Origin: Synechococcus sp. PCC 6312
Lineage (GTDB): Bacteria; Cyanobacteriota; Cyanobacteriia; Thermosynechococcales; Thermosynechococcaceae
NCBI RefSeq assembly: GCF_000316685.1
Contig: NC_019680.1
Coordinates: 1,055,501-1,119,500, forward strand
DNA: 64,000 nt
Direction: 5' to 3'
Of the stretch, positions 54,193 through 61,839 are shown one piece after another (within the stretch, counting starts at the first letter, position 1; each line of letters starts with the position of its first letter). A model generated the notes under the pieces. The model had not been told where the DNA came from. It saw nothing but the letters and a program-made list of their open reading frames with translations, and did not search any database. Position numbers and translations under genes: made by a program.

Positions 54193-54286
54193 CTTGAATG
54201 TCGTTTTTCAGGAACTTGAATGATCTTGAAGGCTAACTTGAATGAACTTGAACGATCTTGAAGGTTAACTTGAACGTTAACTTGAA
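54193..54286. repeat. Helically spaced CTTGAA repeats upstream of the J-domain gene
   Basis: Eight copies of CTTGAA, at 54193, 54215, 54225, 54237, 54247, 54257, 54269 and 54281. From the second copy on the spacing is 10-12 bp, one helical turn. Most copies are preceded by AA and several followed by CG or GG. They lie between the start of the J-domain gene and the end of the repressor gene. A cooperative operator array or transposase/enhancer-like site is possible. Confidence 0.8.
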
Positions 54287-54324
54287 GGTTTGGTAGCTAA
54301 ACCCGCATAAGTGAAACTTATCAG

Positions 54325-54651
54325 TTAGGCAACAGTGAGGTACTCCAACCCCTTCTCCATTACCTTGGCTAGAGAGGCTTTTGGTAAACGGCTAAGTTGC
54401 CGAATGATGGTGTCCTCATTGAACTGTGCTGCACCTTCCAGGTATTCCATCAGATCTGAGTGGGACTGTCCGGTTGCTTTTGCAATCTTCTCAAGGCTGA
54501 GAACGCTGGGGAAGTGGGTGCGGTTGTACCAGTTTTGTATTGCTGTATAGGAAATCCCGAACTCTTTTGCGAGTTCCCGCTGACTCATATTCCGTGTGCG
54601 CTGCTCTTTCTGTAGCAGACAAATTAACCGTTCGCGTGCGTTTTCGTTCAT
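54325..54651 (-). CDS. Prophage repressor-like XRE family regulator
   Basis: 108 residues from the ATG at 54651, which has AAGGGGGG upstream; a longer frame to 54684 is less likely. The N-terminal helix-turn-helix is clear (MSQRELAKEFGISYTAIQNW, then YNRTHFPSVLSLEKIAKATG), followed by a short C-terminal helical region. It is divergent from the Ner-like gene, in the place of the Mu c repressor. Three or more ACTTGTC-N5-GACAAGT dyads between the two genes are its probable operators. Confidence 0.85.
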   Translation of the reverse strand: MNENARERLICLLQKEQRTRNMSQRELAKEFGISYTAIQNWYNRTHFPSVLSLEKIAKATGQSHSDLMEYLEGAAQFNEDTIIRQLSRLPKASLAKVMEKGLEYLTVA

Positions 54652-54695
54652 AAAGTACCCCCCTTCCAAGAGAACTGGGCGCATAGCTATATCTT

Positions 54696-54799
54696 ACTTG
54701 TCAGACTGACAAAAGCAAGTGAAAGAGACCGAACTTGCCATATTGACAAGTAAGATTGTCGGAACTAAACTGACAAATGAACTTGTCGGATCGACAAAT
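54696..54799. promoter_or_regulatory. Operator cluster between repressor and ner-like genes
   Basis: Dyads of the form TTGTC-N5-GACAA: 54698-54712 (TTGTC-AGACT-GACAA), 54735-54749 (TTGCC-ATATT-GACAA, one mismatch) and 54783-54797 (TTGTC-GGATC-GACAA). A wider pair TTGTC-N11-GACAA lies at 54756-54776. Centre spacing is 37 and 48 bp. The layout recalls multi-site phage operators. The rightmost dyad touches the start codons of the ner-like gene, so binding there would block its expression. Confidence 0.8.
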
Positions 54800-55019
54800 G
54801 CACCCAGAAGATATTAAGGCTGAATTACGGAAAAAAGGCTTTACTGGAGCGTCAATCGCCAGAAACCTGGGACTGACAAGGAGTACAGTTTCTTCTGTCG
54901 TCAGGCGCAAAGGGCGTTCTGCCAAGGTTGAGGTTGAAATTAGCAGAATCCTGGGGAAGCCCGTAGAGGAAATTTTCCCTGAGATTCCGTTGGATCGTCT
55001 TTTTTTGAAATCGAATTAG
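54777..55019 (+). CDS. Ner/Nlp-like DNA-binding protein
   Basis: 80 residues if started at 54777; a second ATG at 54798 gives 73 and matches Mu Ner length better, while the first lies upstream of the right operator. The sequence HPEDIKAELRKKGFTGASIA, RNLGLTRSTVSSVVRRKG aligns with Mu Ner (helix-turn-helix of the Nlp family), and the C-terminus KPVEEIFPEI is characteristic. Ner switches off the repressor and tunes early transcription. It lies 9 bp upstream of the transposase gene and is co-transcribed with it. Confidence 0.88.
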   Translation: MNLSDRQMHPEDIKAELRKKGFTGASIARNLGLTRSTVSSVVRRKGRSAKVEVEISRILGKPVEEIFPEIPLDRLFLKSN

Positions 55020-55028
55020 GGGTTAGCC

Positions 55029-57293
55029 ATGTGGTTTTCCGCCCAAGAGCTAACTGGATTGCCGGGACTCCCTGGCACTGTTCAGAGCATTAATCAAAAA
55101 GCCAAGCGAGAGGGCTGGCAGTTTAGGAACCGGTCTGGCAAGGGGGGCGGGAAGGAGTATCACGTTTCTAGTTTGCCAACTGAGGCCCAGGCCCGGCTTT
55201 TGGAACTCGAAAACACACCTATATATAAGGAGAAAACCGATGAATTGTGTGGAAGTGCTTTACCAGGCTTCGATTCTGTGCTTTGTGGTGCTGACGGCGA
55301 TTTTGTTGATTCGCATTGTGATTTTACTTCGAGACTATTAACCGAAGCGCCCAAAGACAAGAAAACCAGACAAGCCGAGGCTCGGCAACAGATCCTCCTG
55401 ACGTTGCAGGACTATTTGACTCGGCAAAATGCGGTCGGTTTAGGCAGAGTGCGCTATTGCCGCCAGGCCTTTGTGGATGCCTATAACGATCCCCTGGCCC
55501 CCAAGGGAGAACTGAGGCTGCCCTGGTGGGTGTATGGCGAGGTCAAAAGTATTAGCTATCAAACCCTTTACTCATGGGAGTTGAAGCGGGATGTGGCGGG
55601 GGTTTCAGGGTTAGCCCGGAAACAGGGTAAGCGAACTACAACCATTGAAGCTACCCCGGAACTGAAGCAGGCCTGCTTGGATTTGCTGCTGGCTCACCCA
55701 GATATTTCGGTGGTGGGGATGTGGCATGAGATGTGCGAACGGTTTGAGGATTGCCCTAGTTTGCCGACATTGCGGCGGTTTGTCCGGGGTTGGAAGGCAG
55801 AAAACAGCGACATTTTTGATTTTGCAGACTCACGGAAAGGCTGGAGAAACCGACACATGAAGGCGTTTGGGAGCTATCGGGCAACTCGGTTTAACCAACG
55901 TTGGGAGATTGACTCCACCCTGGCTGACATTGTTTGGGAGTTGGACGACGGGTTTGGCGGCTTCCAGCGATACGCCCTAGTGGTGGCCGTGGAGGTCTAT
56001 TCCCGGATGGCCAGGGTATTGGTTTGCCGAACCAGTAACAGTTTGGCGATTGCGGCGATTTTGCGGGAGTGCCTAATTGATTGGGGTGTGCCGGAGAGCG
56101 TCAAAACCGATAACGGAAAGGATTACCTGAGTCGTCACATCCTTAATATATTGAGTGTTTTGGGGATTGAGCATAAGAAATGTGTGCCATTCAATCCGCA
56201 GCAAAAACCATACGTCGAAAGATTTAACCACACGCTGAATCACGGTGCGGCGATGGTGCTGCACCCCAGATATTTGGGCCATGACGTGGTGACTCGGCAG
56301 AAAATCAGAAGCCGGGAACTGTGGCCGGAGAAGGCAAAGCGGAAGGGGGATGAGAGCGAGATTGAGGTGGTGCGGATCAATAAGAGTCTGCGGCAGATGC
56401 AGTGCTTCATTGAGGAGTGGTTGATTGATTATCACAACACCCCCCACGAAGGCCTTGGGCAAATCCGAGACGGGGCGGGGAATTTACGGCATTTGACCCC
56501 CTACGAAGCGGCGGCAAATCAACCGGCCAAGCGAATTGAGAATGTCCGGGCGTTGGATGTGTTGATGATGCCTGCACCCCAGGGTGGCTATCGGGCGACG
56601 GCTGGGAAGAAGGGGATCCGAGTGGGAAATTTGCCCGATGGGACTCCGGCTTATTACTGGCACGAGTGCTTGGTGGAGGTGGGACGGCGGTTTGAGCGGG
56701 TGTTTGTGAAGCTCGACCCGAATCCGGCGTTGATTCACCTGTTCGACAGTGAGGATTGCACCGAGTATCTGGGGGTTTGCGAGTGTTACGAAATCAGTGG
56801 AAACGACCCAATGCCGGGGATTATTGCGACGCGGCGGGCTGAGAAAGAGTCCCGAAAACTGGTGGCGGCGGCGCGGTTGTCTCGGCGGCGGCTGGAGAAA
56901 ACAGAACTGACCCCAGGCCGGGAGGTGGCGTTGCTCAAGGGGCAGGGTGAAATCCATGAGACTCCGGCTCTGAAGGCGGCGGCGAATCTGCAACCTGCTC
57001 GGAACACCACGGTGATTGGGATTGGCCCGATTAAGGAGTCTGCGCCGTTGCCGTTGCCCAACCCTGGGGCCCCACGCCTGGAGCGGGAGGTGGTGATTCC
57101 CCGTGTGTTGAACCAGTGGTATGCCGGGGAGCCGGTTGATCCGGTGGAGTTGGCGTTTGTGGGGCGGCAATTTGAGCTGAATCGCGGCGGCGTGACGCTG
57201 GTTGAGTGTTTGGTGCGTGACCGGGAGGATTTTTTCAAGTTCAGACGATGGGTGCTGGCTCAGTTAAGCGAGGGAATCCAGCAGACAGGTTGA
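55029..57293 (+). CDS. MuA-like DDE transposase
   Basis: 754 residues. An N-terminal Mu-type DNA-binding domain (MWFSAQELTGLPGLPGTVQS) is followed by further helical DNA-binding domains and the rve catalytic core: Asp in RWEIDSTLADIV (~297), Asp in VKTDNGKDYLS (~360), Glu in QKPYVERFNHTLNHG (~398). A basic beta-barrel and C-terminal domain follow, with a MuB-contact tail expected. Mu transposase cuts and joins prophage ends during replicative transposition. The segment 55359-55393 near the N-terminus is the one matched by the CRISPR spacer-like sequence. Frame is intact. Confidence 0.95.
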   Translation: MWFSAQELTGLPGLPGTVQSINQKAKREGWQFRNRSGKGGGKEYHVSSLPTEAQARLLELENTPIYKEKTDELCGSALPGFDSVLCGADGDFVDSHCDFTSRLLTEAPKDKKTRQAEARQQILLTLQDYLTRQNAVGLGRVRYCRQAFVDAYNDPLAPKGELRLPWWVYGEVKSISYQTLYSWELKRDVAGVSGLARKQGKRTTTIEATPELKQACLDLLLAHPDISVVGMWHEMCERFEDCPSLPTLRRFVRGWKAENSDIFDFADSRKGWRNRHMKAFGSYRATRFNQRWEIDSTLADIVWELDDGFGGFQRYALVVAVEVYSRMARVLVCRTSNSLAIAAILRECLIDWGVPESVKTDNGKDYLSRHILNILSVLGIEHKKCVPFNPQQKPYVERFNHTLNHGAAMVLHPRYLGHDVVTRQKIRSRELWPEKAKRKGDESEIEVVRINKSLRQMQCFIEEWLIDYHNTPHEGLGQIRDGAGNLRHLTPYEAAANQPAKRIENVRALDVLMMPAPQGGYRATAGKKGIRVGNLPDGTPAYYWHECLVEVGRRFERVFVKLDPNPALIHLFDSEDCTEYLGVCECYEISGNDPMPGIIATRRAEKESRKLVAAARLSRRRLEKTELTPGREVALLKGQGEIHETPALKAAANLQPARNTTVIGIGPIKESAPLPLPNPGAPRLEREVVIPRVLNQWYAGEPVDPVELAFVGRQFELNRGGVTLVECLVRDREDFFKFRRWVLAQLSEGIQQTG

Positions 57294-57318
57294 TTCAAAA
57301 AAACATTAGGAGGTGGCT

Positions 57319-57603
57319 ATGAACACAGTTGTTATTCAAATTGGCAATTCAGACGACAGGCTAAGTCAGCGTGATTGGGTGAGATTCAGGGCCCGTGTTC
57401 GGGAGGTTGTTTGTCGGTATTGCGCCCAGATCCACTTTGATGGGCACAGCAACAGTGACGCTGTTTGGCAAAATGCCTGCTTTGTTGCCGAGATTCCCGA
57501 GGGGCTGAGCGAGGTTGCCCTGAAGGACGTTTTGAGTGAAATCTCAGACGAGTTTGGGCAGGATTCGATTGCTTTCACTACTGGTACGACGGAGTTTGTC
57601 TAA
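57319..57603 (+). CDS. Hypothetical small prophage protein, 94 aa
   Basis: ATG at 57319 with a strong TAGGAGG before it; a GTG two codons upstream is the alternative. The sequence begins NTVVIQIGNSDDRLSQRDWV and has a two-layer alpha/beta look (beta strand, helix with RARVREVVCRYC, strand, helix SEVALKDVLSEI, strand). I do not recognise it. It lies between the MuA- and MuB-like genes, where Mu has none. Confidence 0.7.
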   Translation: MNTVVIQIGNSDDRLSQRDWVRFRARVREVVCRYCAQIHFDGHSNSDAVWQNACFVAEIPEGLSEVALKDVLSEISDEFGQDSIAFTTGTTEFV

Positions 57604-57612
57604 AAAGAGAAA

Positions 57613-57633
57613 CCCCTTGCGGGGCCAGTTTTT
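57613..57633 (+). terminator. Short hairpin between small gene and MuB-like gene (attenuator?)
   Basis: CCCC-TTGC-GGGG (57613-57624) followed after four bases by five T residues (57629-57633). The 4-bp GC stem is short, so it is a weak terminator at best; partial termination would lower MuB relative to MuA. Confidence 0.35.
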
Positions 57634-57654
57634 ATATCTACAGGAGATCATAAC

Positions 57655-58377
57655 GTGCAAAATATTGCGATTACAAAAAACCTGAAAAGGTTTCAGGGAG
57701 CGTTTGGGGATTTAATTGGCCGCAGTGAACGAATCCCAGGCCTTGGACTCGTTACCGGCCCGGCCGGGACGGGCAAGACGGTGGCGGCGACCCATATTTG
57801 CCACAAGCAAAATGCGATCTACGTGTTGGCGGATCCGTTTTGGACGGCCTCCTCGATGCTAGGAGCGATCCTGCACAAGTTAAGCGTCAACCCCGGTCGG
57901 GTGAGTAATGCCGAGGCGTTTCGGTTGGCCGTGGAGAGGATGCGGGACACGGGGCGGTCGCTGCTGGTGGACGACGCGGATTTTCTCTTTGACAGTTCTG
58001 ACCGAAATCGGCTGGTGGAGGGGCTTCGCAGTTTGCATGACAAGTCTCAGCAGCCGGTGATCATGATTGGGATGGAAAAAATTCGCTCGAAACTCCACCG
58101 TTACCCACAAGTCTTGGGTCGGATGTCTCGGTCGGTGGACTTTGAATATTTAGACCTGGAAGACACGCGGGCGGTGTTGGAGGTGATTTGCAAGGTCAGC
58201 ATCGCGCCTGACCTGTCGCAGGTGATCCACCAACGAACTAAGGGCGCGCTCCGGTTGATTGTGGTGGCAGCGGAAACCATTGAGGCGGAAGCGACGGCCC
58301 AGGGCTGGGAAGTGGTTACGGCCGATCAGTGGGGAGACGCTGTTCTCTTTACGGGTGATTCTCGGAGGGCCGCATGA
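57655..58377 (+). CDS. MuB-like AAA+ ATPase
   Basis: 240 residues. Walker A GPAGTGKTVAATH (~34), Walker B SLLVDDADF (~103), sensor-like VIMIGMEKIRSK and a C-terminal helical domain with TKGALRLIVVAAETIEAEA. MuB binds target DNA and delivers it to MuA, and gives target immunity. GTG start with CAGGAG at 57641. The stop overlaps the next gene as ATGA. It lacks the N-terminal helix-turn-helix domain of Mu B (about 310 residues), as in many shorter MuB/TnsC-like ATPases. Confidence 0.93.
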   Translation: MQNIAITKNLKRFQGAFGDLIGRSERIPGLGLVTGPAGTGKTVAATHICHKQNAIYVLADPFWTASSMLGAILHKLSVNPGRVSNAEAFRLAVERMRDTGRSLLVDDADFLFDSSDRNRLVEGLRSLHDKSQQPVIMIGMEKIRSKLHRYPQVLGRMSRSVDFEYLDLEDTRAVLEVICKVSIAPDLSQVIHQRTKGALRLIVVAAETIEAEATAQGWEVVTADQWGDAVLFTGDSRRAA

Positions 58378-58913
58378 GATTTTGTTTGCCCAGGCAGATT
58401 GTTTGGACGGCAATTGCGCCCCGTGTGGGTGAAGTGGTGGATTTTGCGCCGTTGTTTGAGTCTGTGGGGACGACCGTGGTGCTTCAGCGCAGTTGGTTGC
58501 TGGCGTTGTCGCGGGCGGGGTATTTGTTGCGCCAGGGACGGGGGGGGCGGTTTCAGGTGCTGCGACATACGGGGGTGCTGGCCCCAATGCGGCGTAAGGA
58601 CGGCAGCTTGTATGACCCTAATACTGCCGGGCCGATTGAGCTGGGCGCGCTCCGGGTTTGGGTGGCGTTGCTGATTAACAAAGTCTTAACCCAGCCCGAG
58701 GCGGCGGCGTTGTGTGATTTGTCGGTGCAGCGGGTAGCTGAATTGCTCAGTGCCTGGCAACGGGTTGGGGCTGTCCGGGTTAGTCGTGTCGGGACTGGGA
58801 ATGGGCTTGAATACCGGATTGTGCGAGATCAGCCGATTTGCCCGATTGTTACGCCCCACGGTGTTTTTGATGTGTATCTCAATAAATTTTTGGAGGTTGC
58901 AAATGATGGGTAA
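58374..58913 (+). CDS. Hypothetical prophage protein with winged-helix-like segments, 179 aa
   Basis: Overlaps the MuB-like gene by 4 bp. A first half resembling a helix-turn-helix/wing (SWLLALSRAGYLLRQGRGGR, then FQVLRHTG) and a second helical segment (LTQPEAAALCDLSVQRVAEL, then SAWQRVGAVRVSRVG) suggest two winged-helix-like modules. The C-terminus is short and hydrophobic. Probably DNA-binding; no family recognised. High-GC codon use typical of this prophage. Confidence 0.7.
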   Translation: MRFCLPRQIVWTAIAPRVGEVVDFAPLFESVGTTVVLQRSWLLALSRAGYLLRQGRGGRFQVLRHTGVLAPMRRKDGSLYDPNTAGPIELGALRVWVALLINKVLTQPEAAALCDLSVQRVAELLSAWQRVGAVRVSRVGTGNGLEYRIVRDQPICPIVTPHGVFDVYLNKFLEVANDG

Positions 58914-59283
58914 TCGGTTAGCGTTTCGTCCCAAGGCCGGCCATTTTATTGATTGTGAACGGCTGGGTAACGGCACTTTCCGGGTGGAGATTCAGCAGGG
59001 GGTGAAGGTGTGCTACGGGGTGCTGACTCCTGAGGATGCTCGGATGACGGCCCGGATGATGGCCGGGATGGGCCCGGTTCGGTTAGTGTTTCGGCCCCAG
59101 ACCGGCCATCTTATTGATTTTGAGCGGCTGGAGAACGGCACTGTCCGGATGGAGATTCGGCAGGAATTAGAGGTCTGCTATGCGGTGCTAACCCCTGAGG
59201 ATGCTCGGATGCTGGGGCGGATGTTAATGGCTGGGTCTGGGCCAGTTTTGCCGGGGTTCACCCAAATGCGGAGGGCGGGTTGA
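58903..59283 (+). CDS. Small protein made of two tandem ~55-residue repeats
   Basis: 126 residues from the ATG at 58903 (GGAGG 8 bp upstream); a longer frame from 58750 is a shadow of the previous gene. Residues ~5-59 (RLAFRPKAGHFIDCERLGNG ... LTPEDARMTARMMAGMGPV) and ~60-114 (RLVFRPQTGHLIDFERLENG ... LTPEDARMLGRMLMAGSGPV) are clearly duplicated, with a beta-hairpin plus helix look. Function unknown. It overlaps both neighbours by a few bases. Confidence 0.75.
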   Translation: MMGNRLAFRPKAGHFIDCERLGNGTFRVEIQQGVKVCYGVLTPEDARMTARMMAGMGPVRLVFRPQTGHLIDFERLENGTVRMEIRQELEVCYAVLTPEDARMLGRMLMAGSGPVLPGFTQMRRAG

Positions 59284-59603
59284 TGAGAGCCCCCCACCCT
59301 GAAGGGACTATCGAGCGGGAGTTAACTTGCGAACTCTTTCGCCGGGAAGTGTTGGGTTGTTGCAACCTGCGAGAGTTGCGGTACCGACTGCTGTGGACGC
59401 ACAAGATGTTGCTGTCCGCCTATGACGAGATCGAGATTTTCGAGGCGGAATTATCTGAGGCCTTGGATGGGCGGGAGCGTGATTTTCGCCGCTTTATTGG
59501 CCAGTTGGATGAGTTGTGTCTGGAGTTGGATCGACTGGAGGCGGTGGTAGACCCCCAAGGGGGAGCAGTAGAGGCGTTGTTGCTGGGAGGTGATTGTGTC
59601 TGA
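59283..59603 (+). CDS. Hypothetical helical prophage protein, 106 aa
   Basis: Starts at the ATG overlapping the previous stop (TGATG). Predominantly helical and acidic (LRELRYRLLWTHKMLLSAYD, EIEIFEAELSEALDGRERDF, LDELCLELDRLEAVV); coiled coil likely in the second half. No family recognised. The end overlaps the next gene. Confidence 0.65.
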   Translation: MRAPHPEGTIERELTCELFRREVLGCCNLRELRYRLLWTHKMLLSAYDEIEIFEAELSEALDGRERDFRRFIGQLDELCLELDRLEAVVDPQGGAVEALLLGGDCV

Positions 59604-60162
59604 ACTGGAACGGCTAAAAAACTACTTGTTTGAGCACTGCTATGGCCAGGCCCGTGGTCAAAAAATGGCTGATATTGCCCTGGCGCTGGGGCGATGCTCG
59701 CGAGAGTTGCGGTATTTAGTGCAGGAGTTGCGGTTGCGAGGCTGCCCAATTTGCGCGCACCCAAACACAGGCTATTACTGGGCGGAAACTCCTGAGGAAT
59801 TGGAGGTGGCGTTGGGCTTTCTGCGAGGTCGGGCGTTGTGCAGCCTGAGACAGGTGGCGCGGTTGCAGCGTCATGCGTTGCCGTTGTTGGCAGGGCAGTT
59901 GGTGATTGGGGAATTGCCTCCTGTACCCGAAGGGGCCCCAGGGGCAGAATACGGGGGATTGGTGGCCTTGGAAGTTGCGCTGCCCTACACCCTGCATGAG
60001 CGGGTGGAAGCCTATTTGGAAAACCGCTTTTGGCTGAGTCAGGACGATCTGATTCGGCAAGCGGTGGCTCAGTTTTTGGCGTTGCAAGGGGTGGTGTTGC
60101 CCCCTAACCTGTTGGCGGAATTGGCGGAAGAAATCATTGAAGGAGAACTAATCCATGAGTAA
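59596..60162 (+). CDS. Hypothetical prophage protein with N-terminal HTH-like domain, 188 aa
   Basis: GTG at 59596 chosen because GGAGG lies 6 bp before it; a GTG two codons earlier is the alternative. Residues ~15-65 (RGQKMADIALALGRCSRELR, YLVQELRLRGCPICAHPNTG) look like a winged helix with a YYWA wing, common in phage proteins. The C-terminal part has a possible ribbon-helix-helix-like segment (LHERVEAYLENRFWLSQDDL, IRQAVAQFLALQ). Both parts point to DNA binding. Overlaps the next gene by 8 bp. Confidence 0.7.
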   Translation: MSELERLKNYLFEHCYGQARGQKMADIALALGRCSRELRYLVQELRLRGCPICAHPNTGYYWAETPEELEVALGFLRGRALCSLRQVARLQRHALPLLAGQLVIGELPPVPEGAPGAEYGGLVALEVALPYTLHERVEAYLENRFWLSQDDLIRQAVAQFLALQGVVLPPNLLAELAEEIIEGELIHE

Positions 60163-60955
60163 TTTAAAACCCCAAAAGGAAACATTTGAGCAGTTGAGTT
60201 TGATTGAGCGGTCGGATTTGGAGCGACTGGAGCAAACGATCCGGGCTGGGTTGAATACCTTTGTTGAGGTGGGCCAAGCTCTCCAGAAAATCCGAGAGCA
60301 ACGGTTGTACCGAGAAACCCACCAAACCTTTGAGGCCTATTGCGAAGACAAATTTGACTTGAGGCGGAACTATGCCGATAAAACCATTGCGGCTTCATCC
60401 TTTGTAGAGAGAATCAGTACAATTGGCGTGATTCTACCAACGAATGAAAGTCAAGTTCGGGAGATTTTGACGCTGCCTGAGGATCGACAAGTCGAGGCCT
60501 GGCGTGAGGTGGCGGAAGCGGCGGCCAGTGAGGGCAAGTTGACGGCGGATTTAGTCAAGACGGTGGTGAAGCGGTTGCGAGAGGTGCGGCTTCCGGGTGG
60601 AAATGATCCTCAATCCCCTGATGTGGCTAGTGGGCCGAGGGTGGCCGGGCCTGAAGTGCCGTTGTCGTTGCTAGAGGCGGGGCAGTTGGTGCTGACGGGT
60701 GTGGGTGAGGAGATGTTGCACTTTCGGGATCTCTCTGAGGCTCAGGATTTGGCAGGTCGGCCGCTGTATCCGCAGTGGATTGGATTTGGCCCAAGTTGCT
60801 TGCTACGGGAGTTGTTGCCGCTGTTTCGGGACGGGCTGTTTTGTCTGTATTTCGGCTGGTTGGCGGTGTATGTCGGTGATAGTCCGATTGAGTTTTACGA
60901 GGCGTTTGTGGGACTCGGGGATATTTGGGCCCGGCAGGAGGTGGGGGATGAATGA
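60155..60955 (+). CDS. Phage-type protein with DUF3102/ParB-like helical N-domain, 266 aa
   Basis: The N-terminal ~110 residues (LERLEQTIRAGLNTFVEVGQ, ALQKIREQRLYRETHQTFEA, YCEDKFDLRRNYADKTI) match a module frequent in phage and plasmid proteins, close to DUF3102-like or ParB-type HTH proteins. The C-terminal half is different: a Trp/Phe-rich alpha/beta part (LLPLFRDGLFCLYFGWLAVY). Likely DNA-binding with an unknown effector half. The stop overlaps the next start as ATGA. Confidence 0.7.
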   Translation: MSNLKPQKETFEQLSLIERSDLERLEQTIRAGLNTFVEVGQALQKIREQRLYRETHQTFEAYCEDKFDLRRNYADKTIAASSFVERISTIGVILPTNESQVREILTLPEDRQVEAWREVAEAAASEGKLTADLVKTVVKRLREVRLPGGNDPQSPDVASGPRVAGPEVPLSLLEAGQLVLTGVGEEMLHFRDLSEAQDLAGRPLYPQWIGFGPSCLLRELLPLFRDGLFCLYFGWLAVYVGDSPIEFYEAFVGLGDIWARQEVGDE

Positions 60956-61188
60956 CCCCTTGGCGGCTCGGTTTGATAATCCCGGACAAGGTACGCGGTG
61001 GCGATTGGGGTTGGTTGGTGCAACGGGAAGAGGAGGCTAATTCGGTGGGAAAAAGCGAACAAAACCCTGAAGCCCAGGCTAGCAAAGAGTTACCCAAGCG
61101 CCTAAACGAAATGTCTGAAGCAGAACGGGCAGAGGCGGCGGCGGCGATTGAAAAAGCACGAGCAAATTTAAGGAGGGGGCATGAGTAG
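60952..61188 (+). CDS. Hypothetical small prophage protein, 78 aa
   Basis: Short, charged, with a helical Ala/Glu-rich C-terminal half (LNEMSEAERAEAAAAIEKAR). Starts in a 4-bp overlap with the previous gene and overlaps the next by 8 bp, which supports expression. No family recognised. Confidence 0.55.
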   Translation: MTPWRLGLIIPDKVRGGDWGWLVQREEEANSVGKSEQNPEAQASKELPKRLNEMSEAERAEAAAAIEKARANLRRGHE

Positions 61189-61429
61189 GACGACACCTGT
61201 TACAATTCTGGACTTTCTGAGTCGCCAAACTCGGTCTATTGGTTTTAGGTCGCTAGCCAAGGGCTGCAACAGCCGTTTAGGGGTGGAAAAGTTTCACCAT
61301 TTACTTTGGCTTCTGATAATTCATGGACTCGTCCGCTATAGCTCTACTGATCCTCGCAAGACAACTCTCTATCAAATCACTGAGGAGGGTCGGAAGCTTT
61401 TGCAGGAGTTTCGTGAAAAGGGGATTTGA
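61181..61429 (+). CDS. Winged-helix DNA-binding protein, 82 aa
   Basis: A compact winged helix: TILDFLSRQTRSIGFRSLAK (helices 1-2), LGVEKFHHLLWLLIIHGLVR (recognition helix and strand), YQITEEGRKLLQEF (wing and last helix), as in small PadR/ArsR-like folds. GGAGG precedes the ATG at 61181. Probably an accessory transcription factor of the early region. Confidence 0.75.
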   Translation: MSRTTPVTILDFLSRQTRSIGFRSLAKGCNSRLGVEKFHHLLWLLIIHGLVRYSSTDPRKTTLYQITEEGRKLLQEFREKGI

Positions 61430-61458
61430 GCTAGGTAGGTTGTCACAGGAGATTCAAG

Positions 61459-61656
61459 ATGTTGATTGAGCAGTATTTAGACAGGCTGGCGGCGGAACGG
61501 GTTGAGTGGGAAGTCCTGTGTCAACAGGCCTACAGCCCGGAAGAGAAGCAGGTGGTGGTGGAGAAGATTCGGGATTTGCTGGCGGTGATGCGCTCGCAGC
61601 GGGAGTGGTTACAGGCGGGGCTAAAAAGCGTGAAGGAAAAGGAGCAGGGGCTATGA
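61459..61656 (+). CDS. Hypothetical small helical protein, 65 aa
   Basis: All-helical, strongly charged (MLIEQYLDRLAAERVEWEVL, VVEKIRDLLAVMRSQREWLQ). CAGGAG precedes the ATG. Ends with a 4-bp overlap (ATGA) with the NblA-like gene, so the two are coupled. No family recognised. Confidence 0.6.
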   Translation: MLIEQYLDRLAAERVEWEVLCQQAYSPEEKQVVVEKIRDLLAVMRSQREWLQAGLKSVKEKEQGL

Positions 61657-61838
61657 ATTTACCCCATTTAGACCCGGATTTGATCCAGTTGAGCCTGGAG
61701 CAACAGGTATTGATTGAGACAATTAAGTGGCAAATTCCGCAAATGAGCCGGGGACAGTTGGAGGAACGGTTGTTGCAGATGACGCAGCTAGCCGAGGCGA
61801 GACAGGCGGTGATTCGGGCAATGGTCAAGGGAGGTTGA
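61653..61838 (+). CDS. NblA-like small protein, 61 aa
   Basis: Residues ~10-55 align without gaps to the NblA family: LSLEQQVLIETIKWQIPQMS then RGQLEERLLQMTQLAEARQA and a final Lys in MVK. It keeps the SLEQ motif, the Q and MS positions, and the spacing to the end helix seen in Synechocystis NblA. Identity by eye is modest (about a dozen of 43), so this is a distant relative. NblA proteins bind phycobiliproteins and Clp to dismantle phycobilisomes; some cyanophages carry nblA. Coupled to the upstream small gene by ATGA overlap. A generic helical hairpin is the alternative. Confidence 0.6.
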   Translation: MNLPHLDPDLIQLSLEQQVLIETIKWQIPQMSRGQLEERLLQMTQLAEARQAVIRAMVKGG

Positions 61839-61839
61839 G

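Noticed and set aside
56073-57238. Long reverse-strand ORFs within the transposase gene
   Set aside because: They are antisense shadows produced by the high GC content; composition (His, Arg, Pro, Gln rich) is not protein-like.
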